A stretch of 64,000 nucleotides of DNA. Source: Himantopus leucocephalus (lineage: Eukaryota; Chordata; Aves; Charadriiformes; Recurvirostridae). Positions 1 through 12,470 of this stretch are shown one piece after another. The stretch spans positions 77,307,387 to 77,371,386 of the forward strand of contig RSEF01000004.1 of the NCBI GenBank assembly GCA_003993805.1. Reading direction: 5' to 3'. The position numbers were made by a program, and so were the translations under genes. The notes beneath the pieces are model-generated. The model saw only the letters and a list, made by a program, of their open reading frames with translations. It ran no database searches and was not told the origin of the DNA. Each line of letters opens with the position of its first letter. Position 1 is the first letter of the stretch.

Positions 1-484
1 ATTTTGGCACGTTTCTGCTAGTTGGGCTGCACTGGCATTTTAACACAATCACTTCAAACCAAATTAAGATATGGATGAGCATTTGCTTATTTTGCAAGAA
101 AAGTGAATTCAAGAGAGCATGAGAGGTATATTTATTTATTATGCATGCTCTAGTTCTCAAAATCATATGCTTTTGAGAATTTGAAACTTACAAACAACTA
201 ACTGTAAATGTGCTATGAAGCTTTACTGTATATACTTACCAACAGAAATGGACCTTTAACCTCCAGAAAACATACAGTTGTATGTAATGCACCAGTTGTT
301 AGCAATAATTAAGAATTACTGCACAAGGAAGTGTGAAATTCTCTGTATGAGAAATAGCTGAAATGTAGGACGTTAACTCTGTGGCATAAAATATTTCATA
401 GCATACATAGTTACTGTAAGTGAGTAGTATAGGATACTTATGTTTTACAATTGTATGTTCATTCTCACCCTGACGTAGCACCTG
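1..484. other. AT-rich unique DNA, no gene seen
   Basis: No repeat family, splice-framed open frame or RNA gene was recognised. The only open frame (299-481, minus, 60 codons) has no recognisable composition or motif and is treated as chance. The right edge is set by the start of the LTR remnant and is uncertain by tens of bases. Confidence 0.5.
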
Positions 485-596
485 ATGCTGCTGATAGACA
501 CTACTCGTACTTTCTTTCTAGACTCATATAAATTTTCCCTTTGTATGACAAGGGAAGAAAATAAGATGAAAAGCTCGTGAGTTGAAATAAAGGCAG

Positions 597-602
597 TTTA
601 AT
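597..602 (-). terminator. LTR polyadenylation signal ATTAAA
   Basis: Minus-strand ATTAAA lies about 180 bases downstream of the TATA-like box, where the R region of the LTR would end. The plus-strand relative has the same hexamer at 17440-17445. Confidence 0.5.
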
Positions 603-780
603 AGAGAAAGGCAAAGGCCTTGCATGGAAGCAAAGGAAAACAAAAAGACTTATTCTCTTCTTCCGATTGGGAGGTGATGTCTAGTCACTTCCTGGGAAGT
701 GGGGCCTCATTATGCATAGCAGTCACTTCAGGAGACAAATGCCTTAATAAAAAATGCCCTCCTCCTCCTCTTTTCTCTTA

Positions 781-790
781 GCTTTTATTG
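781..790 (-). promoter_or_regulatory. TATA-like box of LTR remnant
   Basis: Minus-strand CAATAAAAGC lies just downstream of a CRE/AP-1-like TGATGTCA (about 799-806), the spacing expected of an LTR core promoter. It is a relic and activity is unknown. Confidence 0.5.
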
Positions 791-1015
791 CTAAGCATGA
801 CATCATATGGTATGTAATACCCCTTTGGTCAGTTTGGGTCAGCTGACCTGGCTAGGTCCTCTCCTAAACTCCTGCCCACCCCCAGACTACTGGCTTTTAG
901 AGGAGGATGGGGGGCATTGGAGAGACAGCCTTGATGCTGTGTGGACACTGCTCAACAGTAGTCAAAGCACTGATGTGTTATCAACACTGTCCTAGCAGAG
1001 CAGTATGGGGGCTGC

Positions 1016-4000
1016 TTATATGTGTAAATGTGGGATGTCCTTTAGGAAAGCAAAATAAATATATTCTTAAATTTTCAAACATTTTAATCAATCCAATAGT
1101 ATAATCACTGGGTGTCTAATATTGACTATTATAGAAGATTACCTTACTTGGGGGAAGGAACCATTCAATTTTAGTTTTCTCTTTCATTATTATTTTGAAA
1201 CTAAACCACTGTATTTTGCATAGTTCTAAAGTCACAACTACAAAGAAAACATATTTTTTGTCTTCAGTGGTGCAACTCCTGTGATTGACTATAATTCTCC
1301 TTCAACATTCTTTTAATTATCTGTCTATCTGCATCATCATTTATTTTAAGCAGTTCTCTTGGCAGGTAAGCTCAGTCTGAAAAGTCACTGCTTGCAGAAA
1401 TAAATCAGCAATGACGGCAAGATATAGATACCTCATTACCATGATATTGATTTCACATGAGCATTTGTCTTGTCAGTGTTCTTTTAATTAGAATTAACAT
1501 AATTACAATCCTAATCAATTACTGTATTGTGATTTCAAATTCTGTTCTCTCTAATCTGCCCAATTACTGTAAAAGGTTGTTTTGTTTTGTTTTTCTAATC
1601 TTAGAAGCTAAGTTGGAACAGATGTTTAGTTTCTAGAAAATAAGCCATCAGACACAGAGGGCCAAATTTTGAATATGTGTTATTTCAAGTATCAAAATCA
1701 GTTCTATTGTATTGCATTCACATTTTGTCATGGCTTGATATTTAGTAGGAATAAATGAAAATAATTTTTAGATATGTGCAATTCTGAGATTCTATACTGT
1801 GTCATTTATTACCTCTATATAGTTGTTTTGCATTCTTGACGGCCACTGCAAGCACCACACACAGTATTTGGGAACACTAAAAATGATAACCAAGAAACAG
1901 GACAGGAGGCGTCCTGTAGAATCTCATCAGAATGCTTTCACCATTTGAGAAATGATGCATTCAATAGATCCCCAGGAAGCAGCTGATTCTTTAGTGCTCT
2001 GAGTCACACTGCAGCCAGTTGTGAGTTTCAGGATGTTTTCCGTACAATGAGAAATATGTATTGTTAAAGACTATATATTTCAATTTATAGGATTACAGTA
2101 GGGTCATGACATCCTGACATAATTTCAAGATTTACTTTTCCATTTTTCTTCTCCTTCTCTTTTACTTGTTTCATAAGTACATATTAACTGTTGATTCATA
2201 TATTTGATGCATTCATTCAGATTACTTTTTTTTCCCCAAAAGGAAAAAGTTGTGGGGTTTTTTTCCTGCATGTCTGAAAGACATGTCTTCCCTTTTTCAA
2301 TCTCAGAGTGCACCCATTACAAAAAGGGCAGTGTAAGATGGAAGTCTTAATGCCTTCCAATGAAGGCTCCAAGTAACTATGCTGAGAGTTCATCAACAAG
2401 AAGAAGAAAAAGCAGCACCCAATAGAGGAAAGAGAGATGACATCTTTCTCAGGATACCTGAATAATTCATTGTGATTTTAGTTGAGCAAAAACACTTTGC
2501 AGAGTTTTTGGTCATCTTATGGGTTGCACTTTTCTTTGTAAAGAAAATGTATTTAGTAGAAAGACCAAAGCAGTCATTTTGTGTACTTTCACAACTGTTT
2601 ATGATTCCAAAGTCAGAATGTAATTTTCTATAAACATTCAGTACATAGCAAGACAAGGATTTTTAAAGAATTGTATGGACCTACAATGGAAACTCCACCT
2701 ACCCTAGCGAAGGTTTCAGTGTCTTAATAAAAAACCTATAGACATAGAATCTGGGTTTATTTCCAGGGGGATGGGAGGAAAGTTTGTTATACTCACCTCT
2801 AGAATCTCTTTCTCCTAAAGTCCTGGTTTAGCTTTGTGTGTTGCAGGCCACCAAAATGTTGTAAGATGCTGCTTGAATGGTCTGCTAATCTGCTAAATTG
2901 TTGAAAATATGTTTAAAATGAAGAAAAGATGTATATGAATATTCACACTTTCAAGGAATAAAACATCAAATAGTTAATAATGTTGAATCTAAATTCTCTA
3001 AAAATACCTGCATTTCCTATCCTCCACCAGTCCTATCCTAATCCCACTCTGTATGCTGCCTATACTGTTCCTAATACCGGATAAGAAACTGGAGGTTATT
3101 GACCAAAAATTTGTATAAAAATGCCATTGCATGTTACTGTATATTCTTCTGAAGTCATTACGTATTTTACTTTCTCTTTTAGTATTGTAATCTCTTAAGA
3201 TCACAAACTACACTTTGCCTTACACTTTTGAAAATCCTAAACCTAATGGCAGCCACTTTTTAATTTGGTGTTCAGGCTTTATCTGGCATGAATAGCATTT
3301 ACATAATTTTATATATTAATTTTTTTTTGTGCAAAACCTATAATTTAAATAAGTTTGATGAAACTAAAGATAAAATATATCTGGAAAAATATTATTTTAG
3401 ATACCAAATAAATCAACTTCTCCTCAAAGTTCACAAAACATGGAAAATATTTTACATTACAAAATATGTATATATACAGTATTATATATATATGAAAAGC
3501 ATTTCTGTGTTTCAGCTGATATGACTTTATTTAACACTATCCCATTTGAAATGTTAATCAACAAGTGTTTTTGAAAATGTGAAAATATAATAGTTATCTA
3601 TTATTTTCTAGAAGCTGGAGATCACATTTTAAGACTGTTTCAAAGACCATTAATTTTTTCATTTCATTATTCATAATGATATTATTCTGTTCAAGAATCA
3701 GCAGTGAGGATTATTTGCAAAAAATAGCAAGATTTGGGTTTTTGTCATTGAATTCAGTGATCGTTGAAATTATTTTTAAAAAGTCCCCTCCTTTGGGAGA
3801 TTTTTTTAAAACAAATTTTAACATTTTAAAATATGCTCTTCTTTAGATGGATTTATAATTAATATAATGTAATTATACCCATAAATGTATACATTATATA
3901 ATTAAATATGTTGCATTTCATTAAATTTAATAGGTATATTTAGATAGAAAGCTAAAACCACAATAAGAATTTATATGTGTATGAATGTAGACTTAATTGT

Positions 4001-5211
4001 ATGAATTTAAGGAGCTAAAGTTTCAACCAAATTAATAAATTGTTACTATGGAGACAATTCTGCATATAAGTCTTTGTTTTGAAAGTTACGTTTTTCAATT
4101 TACAATTTTATGTCTTACCTATTCCACCAGAGCTCCATGGCTTTTTATACAGGATTTACCGGAGTGGCTATTTTTTCCAATAATACCATAATTATCCACT
4201 GCAACAGAAGCAATCAGATGTTTTTGTTTTTTAACATAGCATACAGTTTGACTAGTAGTTCATAGAACAGACACATAAGGATCAGGGTGAGCTGCTTAAC
4301 ACAAAATGTCTTTTCTTTTTTTCTGACATATTTCACCACATTTAAAGTTTAGGAGTTAGAGGGAAGACAGTCAGTGGAAGAACAAAATTAAATATTTTGG
4401 AATTCACAGAACCACATTTGAAGCTGTACTTTCAAATTTGTACTGTCTTCTGGAAGAGATTCTGTAACAGGTTTTCATTCCTTGAACTTTTTTCTATATC
4501 AGCTAGACATCAGAGCATTTGAACTGATGCTACAAAACAAGTTCCAATCTATTTTTCTTCCCTTTTCACTTCTCTTCACAATCTGTCATTTGCATTTTGA
4601 GTCTACTTCAGATATCCTAGTTTTGGCAAATATACCCTCAGAACTAATGAAACTGACAAAAGTAGTGTATGTGTTGTGAACATTTTATGTCCCCTTGAAT
4701 TTGCTTTTGTGCAAGTAAAGGTATTTTTAAAATATGGATCTTGAAGTGAAAATTGGTGATTTCAGGCAACTTTTTAACACAGCAAAAATAACGTATTTGA
4801 ACCACATTCAACTTCATGAAGGAATTCTTTAGTAATATTTTCCTAGAATTTCCCTTGACACAATTAAAGATCTAGAACGCTGAAGGCTAAATAAGTCTCA
4901 GTGGAGTTTGTGGGTGTGCATATTACTATTTCTCTTTTTTTAATAATGATTCTATTAAAGAAGAATAATCACAGTGGGATAATAAAAAAAAAATATAGCT
5001 CAAACAATTTTAAGTTTTGCCAAAAAAAGACACATTAATCAATATGGAAACACACATGGGTCTTTTGTAAGTTGATTAGGTTGTATGTTGCAAAAATATG
5101 CAGAAAGCATATATACATCATTATGAAACAAAATCAAATAATATATTTTCTCTTGACAATTACGCAGATCATAGAAAGTAGATAAAGGCATATATAACAA
5201 AGCATGTTTAT
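1016..5211. other. AT-rich unique DNA, no gene seen
   Basis: About 4.2 kb without a recognisable gene or repeat. Open frames are short and scattered. The stretch around 1290-1571 is rich in TAAT/ATTA cores and carries the 11-mer CAATTACTGTA twice (1516-1526 and 1561-1571), as some conserved non-coding elements do. Around 3300-4000 the sequence becomes extremely AT-rich with TA runs. Confidence 0.5.
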
Positions 5212-5285
5212 CATTCATTTGTGTGTGTGTGTGTCTGTGTGTGTGTGTGTCTGTGTGTGTGTATGCAGATATCAAAAATGAGTGA
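5212..5285. repeat. (TG)n microsatellite, first copy
   Basis: An imperfect TG tract interrupted by TCTG (5220-5262) is followed by a short unique tail ending in GAGTGA. It abuts a single N at 5286, after which the same unit recurs. The 108-codon minus frame across it (5039-5365) is a product of the CA repeat and is not a gene. Confidence 0.9.
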
Positions 5286-5286
5286 N

Positions 5287-5343
5287 CATTCATTTGTCTG
5301 TGTGTGTGTCTGTGTGTGTGTATGCAGACATCAAAAATGAGTG
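5287..5343. repeat. (TG)n microsatellite, second copy after single N
   Basis: Begins with the same CATTCATTTG as the first copy, has a shorter TG tract and ends with nearly the same tail (GACATC against GATATC). It probably reflects two unmerged contig ends or alleles. Confidence 0.8.
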
Positions 5344-8300
5344 GCACCTCTTGCTGTGGTGACACTGGGATATTTACGTTTGCAACTCATATACATGGAA
5401 ATATGTATTGTCTCTAAATGTGCCTTGGTATTAGTTGCACAATAATTCTTAAGAGGGTCAAGAATCAAATTTTGAGCCTCAAGGTCAAAGGCCTTTTTTT
5501 GGCATTGTGGACTGTGGACTGATCTGGAAAGATTTTTAACCCTTTACTTAAGTCTGGTTCAATATTATTTTGAGCACGTGGCTACATCCTGTATAACTGA
5601 GGAACAGCTGCTAAGATTTAAGAGGATTGGTTTGGGGATACTAAAGTATTAACTGGACCAAATAAACCATACTACCTTCTCAAGAGAAAATATGTCACCC
5701 GTTATGAGGAAGATGGTAGGAAACACTTCTATGTGTTTCTTAGTTTGTTTCATTCCATCGCTTAAAAATACACAGAACTTTAAAAAGCAGCCAAAGCCAT
5801 TCCCAGTTGAACTTGACACTTAATCAAACACTCAGATATCCTGATAAGAAGTGAAGTGCTTTTCTGCCTAGAAGTGTTAAGAATTTCTGCTCCCAGTGCG
5901 GGGAAGAAGCACTCACAACTTTAATCCATTTCCACTAAGAAGCAAAAATGTTCTATAGTTTGTATCTGTGTTTTTGATATTGTTTGCACACAAGGCCAGC
6001 AGAATAACTTTTAGTTTCATATCTTGTTAAGATCTCCTTACTTCTTTCCTCATCTCCTTAGCATACAGTAAAATGTCATCACACTTCTTTTTATCATCCT
6101 TCAATTCCTGCCAAAACAAAGTTATTATCCATGGGGGGAGGGGGAGGAAGAAAGGAAGAAAAGAAAACAAAACAAAACAAAGCCACTTTGCTTGGTCAAT
6201 GTACCCAATTATTCTGGGGGTGGCTAAACAACAGGGGACATTTTGCACTCTAGTAAACTCAAGAATGGAAGACCACAGCCTGAATGAGTATCAGTTCTGG
6301 CAAATTTTTAAATTAACTCGCAAAATGCTTTTTGTCTATGCCCTGTATTGAATGTTGAATATGTACTATTCAACATGTCTTAGGCATAACTGGGGATGGG
6401 GGGAGGGAAGAGAGAAGCCACAGTCCAGGAATTATTTACAGTAAGCTGTGTGGGCAAGGTCAAACCATTTTGGCATTTTTCTTCTGTTATGGTCAGCTAG
6501 TACTATCTTCGAATACTCATGATCTGGCCTGGTAGTTCCAAGAGTGTCCTTGTGTCAAACTATAAAAATTATTTTCTAGAGGATGGGTGGGGAAGGATTA
6601 CTACAAGGTAAACATTTTGTTACTACCCAGGAGCCACAATCTGAAAGGTTGGGTTGACAGTGAGGAGTTAACTTAGTTACCTAAGAAGTTATATCACTCA
6701 TTAAAGGCTGCAATGAGCTGTAGAAGCAAAGGGTTATTATCTCTATTGCTACTATGGTCTATTCTGGTCCCAGAGACCAGTTCTAGTGTAATTTAACTCC
6801 AAAGAGACCCTGGACAAAGCACTTTATGGTCCTTTATCTGGAACTAGGGATTTGCAGCCTGTAAGTTTGGGACCTTCATCCTTCAACCAACAAACATATT
6901 TTTTGTCAAACATGAGCTAAGAATTTTCTTATGACTTTCCAAGAGCTTTATTTTTCTTTAAAAAAAAAAGAAAAGAAAAAGTAACCTTAAATTGCATTAC
7001 TTGTTTCAAAGTTTAGGAACTGACTCTAATTTAGATCCTTCAAATAGAAAAAAAAATCTTTAGTTTGCCTTTTTTTAATATGAAAATTTCCTTTCTTCAA
7101 TTATTTGATCTGTCAATCAAGTAGTTGTGAAACATGACTCAAACTTTCCAAATTTCCATTTGAAATTATGGAAAGTAATTTAACATGGATTATATAATAG
7201 AAATTAACCTCAAATTGGGTTTCCACAACTTTTTAAGTTTAAAGAGTTAGTGTAACTTTCATGATCTTTCTTTTTTCTTACTCTCATTCACCCAGACATT
7301 TATGTGTCTGATAGCAAGCACAGATTGTATACTTCCTCAGGCCGTGAGATTTCAACATGCTGAAAAGTGGAGGGACTTCCACATAAAAACAGTTTTAGGC
7401 TTTAGAACAGTAGTATGTAACATTTAAAAAGAAAGTGCTGACTTTTGTGCAAGTTCAAATCTAAGTGTCGTAAGATGGTGTTTGCTATTTCTATAATGCA
7501 TAGGTGCTTTGAAAAATCAAGAGATGAACCAAAATACAAAAATACCCCTAACTGTAGAAATCTTCATTTTTTTCTTCATTTTGAAAAAGTATGTGGAACA
7601 TTTTAGGGAAGCAGAGCTAGTACTGCTCCGAAGACTACAGAGGATTCTAAAAGAGATCACGGTGTCTGTGTTTAAGGTCACAGTTCCGTTCTGTTAAGTT
7701 CACAGGCAAGGTAAGTCCATTATCCAAATATTTTTCATAAATATTCTATTTCCAATAAAGAAATAAGTATTTAGTGCAGTAATGGAGTCTGCTAATTCTA
7801 TTAATGAGCTATATACAGTATGTTCTTCCTCATAATGTTCCTTTCAACAGTTTACTCTCCTAAATCCAAAAAACATTCAAGATTTTTCTTAAAATTCATG
7901 ACCAGTAAGTATTTAACTCTATCCATATTAAGAATTACTTTTTTAGTGTTGACAAATTTATTAATTTATGACAGTTTATTTAACTAAATTTTTGGTAACT
8001 TATTTTCTGGTTTATTCATTTCCTGTATACATATTATTACAGCAAGTATCTAAGGCTGAAACAATAGACATATGAGAAGGAACTATGTGAAGTATTTAGA
8101 ATAGCTGCTAATTTGTAAATCCTGCAGCCGGATTCATATATATATATTTTTTTTAATAAATGAAATATTAACAGTGAAAAATAAAAAATGACTGGAATCG
8201 TCCTATTTTTTCCTTCCATTTTTCTACCAGTGCTCATGAGGACCTTAGTCATTCAGAGAATCAACCTCCTATTATTAAATCTTCGGGAATTTTAAAAGGA

Positions 8301-8540
8301 AAAAAAATCTAAATTATTTCTGAATTAGTTTAATTCACTTTAAACATAGATCCTTTAGAATGAATTTTGGAAAGCTAATGATATTTTTCTGAAAGTGTGA
8401 AATACTTTTCATAGAAGAAAATTCAGACATGGTGAAGATACTAATATGTAAAGTTCAATGTTCTTCATCTATCTCTGTTTTTCCTTTGTATATTTCACTG
8501 TCTTTTATAAGGTATATTAAATTTAAAAGTGGATATTTAG

Positions 8541-8577
8541 TTTGTTTTTGGTTTTGTTTTTGTTTTTGTTTTTTTGT
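8541..8577. repeat. (TTTTTG)n low-complexity tract
   Basis: T-rich run with repeated GTTTTT units, directly visible. Confidence 0.85.
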
Positions 8578-11500
8578 GGAGGACTCAATTTCTGTCCATG
8601 AGCTAACAATTGATATATTCTTCAAGTACTTGCATTAAGATACAGTATTGTAATTTTTCATATCAGGTGACAAAATTTCACTCCTTCAAGTTAAATTGGT
8701 AATAAATTATTAATTCATTTTATGAAACTGAAAATAAAAGTAGCTTATGAGATAATGCCCACTGAATGTTTGCACTGAAATATCTGCTGGTTGTAGATTT
8801 AATAAAGAAACCTGTAGTGTGCTTGCAGGCAAAAGCAAACTAATTCCATTTCTACCTTGCTGAAATGCAATACTGTTCTTAAGAATGAAACTGTTGTTGA
8901 CATCTGGTTTCTTGTTTTACAATACAGATCACTTCAGAAGACTTTCTGTTAACCAAAATACTCAGTCTATTTTTTTGGTACTATTTATTCAAGGGAAAAG
9001 GATTCTTTATTAAAAAGGCTCAGTAACTTTCTTTCTTCTAACAACCATTGTAAAAACAGATTAGAAAACAGAGACTTAGAGAATACTCAGTTTCAGATTT
9101 TTTTTTTAATTAGCAAGCAAAAATTATTAAACCAGCACATGATGCTGCTATGCTATGAAGACATGAGTGTTTCTTTTTATAGGTATCTTTACCAATACTA
9201 ATTTTTGGGGACCCTCACATTTCTAGTCATGTACATTTTCCCCCTCACAATAAAACTAGCCTTTTCCCTTTTCTGTTGAATTTGAACATGTAAATAATGG
9301 AGTGTGACAGGCATATCAATAATTTGTACTGAGTCATGTTTTAAAGGTATTTAAAGAAGCACTGTACTGGCTATTCACTTAGACTTACGAGACAGTCATA
9401 TCACAATGACTGTGAGAGCTACTATGACTGGTGACAGAACAAGGTGTCATGTGAAGATCTGAAGGTGAGTTTTAGAGCTGCACTCACACAATTTTTGAAG
9501 ATACATTTTTAAATCCCTTCTGAAATTCTATGGATTGCAACAAATATTTTATTAGATCTTATATTTGTTAATTTATTTGGTTTTTTTCTATGTATTGTCT
9601 AAAGATACCACATCTAAATATGTTTGAGTAGATACTTATTTTGTCAGCTCCTTTATCACCATGAGATTCTCTTTGGAACCTTCATTACACCATGGCTTTT
9701 CCTAATTTACGGAAATGTTCAAAGCTTAACTGCAGCTTTCAACCTTCCCATAACGCTTACATAATTCTTCAGACTTTTTTTTTTTTTTAATATATTTTGC
9801 AGGAATAATGTATTTTGCAGGAATGAAGGAATCAAGCTACCCCAGAGCCTTGCAAATGTTTAGATATAAGTCAGGTGTGCGTGTCTATGAGACCCATCAC
9901 TAACACAGTGCTGCTAGTTAGTGAAGCACTCAAGCCTCGTAAGATTTTAAACTCTAGACAAATGAGATTGTGGTTCTAATCAAGGCATCTCGTCATTAAC
10001 TCAGTAGAAATAGTAAAGAACAGTACTATCCTTCAGAAGAAATGTATGAAATCTATCTCAGCCTTCCTCAATGTTTTAACTCTCATGCATAGCTCCAAAC
10101 TTCTCAAAATCAGCACTCTGAAAGAACACATGGAGTTGTTCTCCCATTCAGAATAGTAGCAAGATGCCCATAGTGGACACAAGCCTAGAGAAAACCAAGT
10201 TCTAGGAATATGCTGTATGGCTTTGCACTATGTTTTGCAATGATACAATCAGTGCAAGCGCACAAAAATGCATGCCCAAGATCTTTATTTCTCCAGACAA
10301 AATGTGGGTCTTCTCATGCTGCGCTTGTTCCATGACTCACAGCTAACATACCCTCAGTAAAAGTGGTGTGTCAGAAACTGTCTGCAAAGTTTCTTTGAGT
10401 AAACTTTCATTTTACTACCCATTCCTCACAATGTCAATTTATAAATGCTTCATACTTCAATTATCGAGAAGGAATAATCGAAAAGTAATCAATGTGAAGA
10501 TTTCTATAGAAAGCAATAACATGTATTAATAAAATTTATTCATTACATTAATTCCACCATAATATAAAAATATTTTGCAAAAGTTTGATAAATAGCTGAA
10601 GATTATTTGAATAAGTGAATTGATATTAGAGAATTAAATGTAGTAATCTTGTTTGCTTTTAAACATACTCACTTAAATATCAGATTTATTTTGTCTGTGT
10701 TGCTGGCATATTAAAGTGTTCTACATTTTGCTGCTGTCAGCTTCATGCTTGTCTTACAGGAAAAAATAAAAATGTTTTAGTAACATATACACGAAATAGT
10801 TAAGAGAAGGAACAAGAGAAGGACCTCTTAAAGAATGATACTTCAGATGAGTCTGCATCAGACCATTGACAAGATAGAGGTAGAAACCATAACATGCATG
10901 GACAGAGGAATAGTTTTTAAATGACAGAATACTGTCATTTATTGAATATTTATTCAGCATATGTATTGAATATTATGAAAACATAATATTCAAATTGTTA
11001 AGGAAAAAATAAGATATTGGATATTCCAGGGCATGCCTTCAATGATCTTTTACTTGTACTCAGAAGATAGCACTGTCTACTGGTCATGAAAGGTCACAAT
11101 GATTAGATTAGATGATTAACGGTGAACCACAGACACCACCTGAAGTAGCTGCACAGATAATCAATGTTGGCAATAGCTGACACAGTAAATATGAGTATGC
11201 CTTGCACAGTGTAGAAAGGAAATGAATCACCTCTACCTAACCTCAGACATTTAACAAAGCTATCCAATTTAGGAGAACAGATATCAAGACTCTTTACAGA
11301 CAAGGAAAAAACCTAGGTGTCTCCAAGTGGTGATTCAGCTCATTTAAGGTCTGAATAGAGTTGATTATATGATTGCAGAAAGTAGGGATTCTGTAAGAAA
11401 GCAGCACTTTGTTGAATTATAGACCAGAGGAAATGATGATCGATGAAACACATCTGAAAATATTTTAATAATGGCTGACACATACAATAAATACATCAGG

Positions 11501-12443
11501 TGCATTTTGATAAGCATCCCTTCTTATAGCAGAACCCTGTTACAAATTGATATTTCCCACAGTAAGTATTACTTAAAGCTAAGAAGTAAACATATGACTG
11601 CTCTGAACCTAAGGCCGAATATAAGCTTATTGCTTCTTGGAAAGTAGAGATTTCTTTAGTCCACAGCTCTTAACATCAGGAGTTATGCTGCGTTCATGTT
11701 GATATTTGAGGTTGCATGCATGGTTTGGAAATGTCAAAAGCTCAATGATATCTCAAGACTATGTGGGGGAAAAAATAAACCTCTCATCATCAGACCATGG
11801 AAATAACAAAAATCCAAGTAAGAAGAAGGGGGACTTTTGGTTAGAATTATCATAGAAAATTCTTATATGAAATTCTTTCCCTGTCAGATACAATATGTTT
11901 GCTCTTTGTTAAAAGATTTCCTTTATAGTTCTTGATTAATATGAAGTTCAGAATTCAGGTTCTACTGTGTCTTTCCTGACTAAAAAAAAAATAAATAAAA
12001 CAACATAAAGAACCTCAACTGCAATTATTGTGTTATGTGTTGTGAAAGAAAAGCACTCTTACTTTGTTTCTAATCCAGAAGTAATTTAAAAGATAGATAA
12101 GGAGAATTATCTAATTGTGTGACATGCTGTAGGAAAAAAAGATAGTAATTCAGCATTTCTGGTATAGATAAAGGACATAGAAAATGTAATGTAAAAATAA
12201 AATGTAAAAAGAAAATGGCTATTTCTATGAAAAAAACTCAGTAAGTGGTTTTCATTAGTTTTTAATGAAAAAAAATCACAAGACAGTAAATTAGTCTCCC
12301 CATATTATTTTTCTCACTGAAGACAGCAAGCCTAGTACAGTCAGATATTTGTGTTAAAAATATGAACTGGGCAACAAGGCTTCCTTCAAGCAGAGCTAAG
12401 GGATAAGATTAGTGAAGCCAGTGACACTCTCCCTCAACAGCTG

Positions 12444-12470
12444 TATTTTTATTTAGTAGAAATAAAAATA
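12444..12470. repeat. Perfect AT-rich inverted repeat (11 bp arms)
   Basis: TATTTTTATTT and AAATAAAAATA are exact reverse complements separated by AGTAG. In DNA this AT-rich dense this may arise by chance. Confidence 0.8.

Larger units (their letters stand above)
485..1015 (-). mobile_element. Avian ERV LTR remnant, minus-sense
   Basis: This is a solitary, diverged long terminal repeat of an endogenous retrovirus, read on the minus strand. Seen in the sequence: the minus-strand order is a GTTGATAACAC block (about 976-986), a CAGCTGACC block (840-848), an ACTGACCAAAGG block (about 821-832), a TGATGTCA motif (about 799-806), a TATA-like CAATAAAAGC (781-790) and an ATTAAA signal (597-602). That is U3-R-U5 order. 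The block from CAGCTGAC to the TATA box matches the plus-strand LTR at 17085-17567 base for base over long stretches, so each supports the other. No retroviral gag, pol or env sequence adjoins it, so it is a solo or truncated LTR. I could not define terminal TG/CA or a target duplication, and both ends are estimates. The class is probably one of the common avian ERVL or ERVK-like families; the subfamily is not assigned. Confidence 0.75.

Noticed and set aside
5039..5365. 108-codon minus frame rich in H and T
   Set aside because: It is the translation of a CA microsatellite duplicated around an N.
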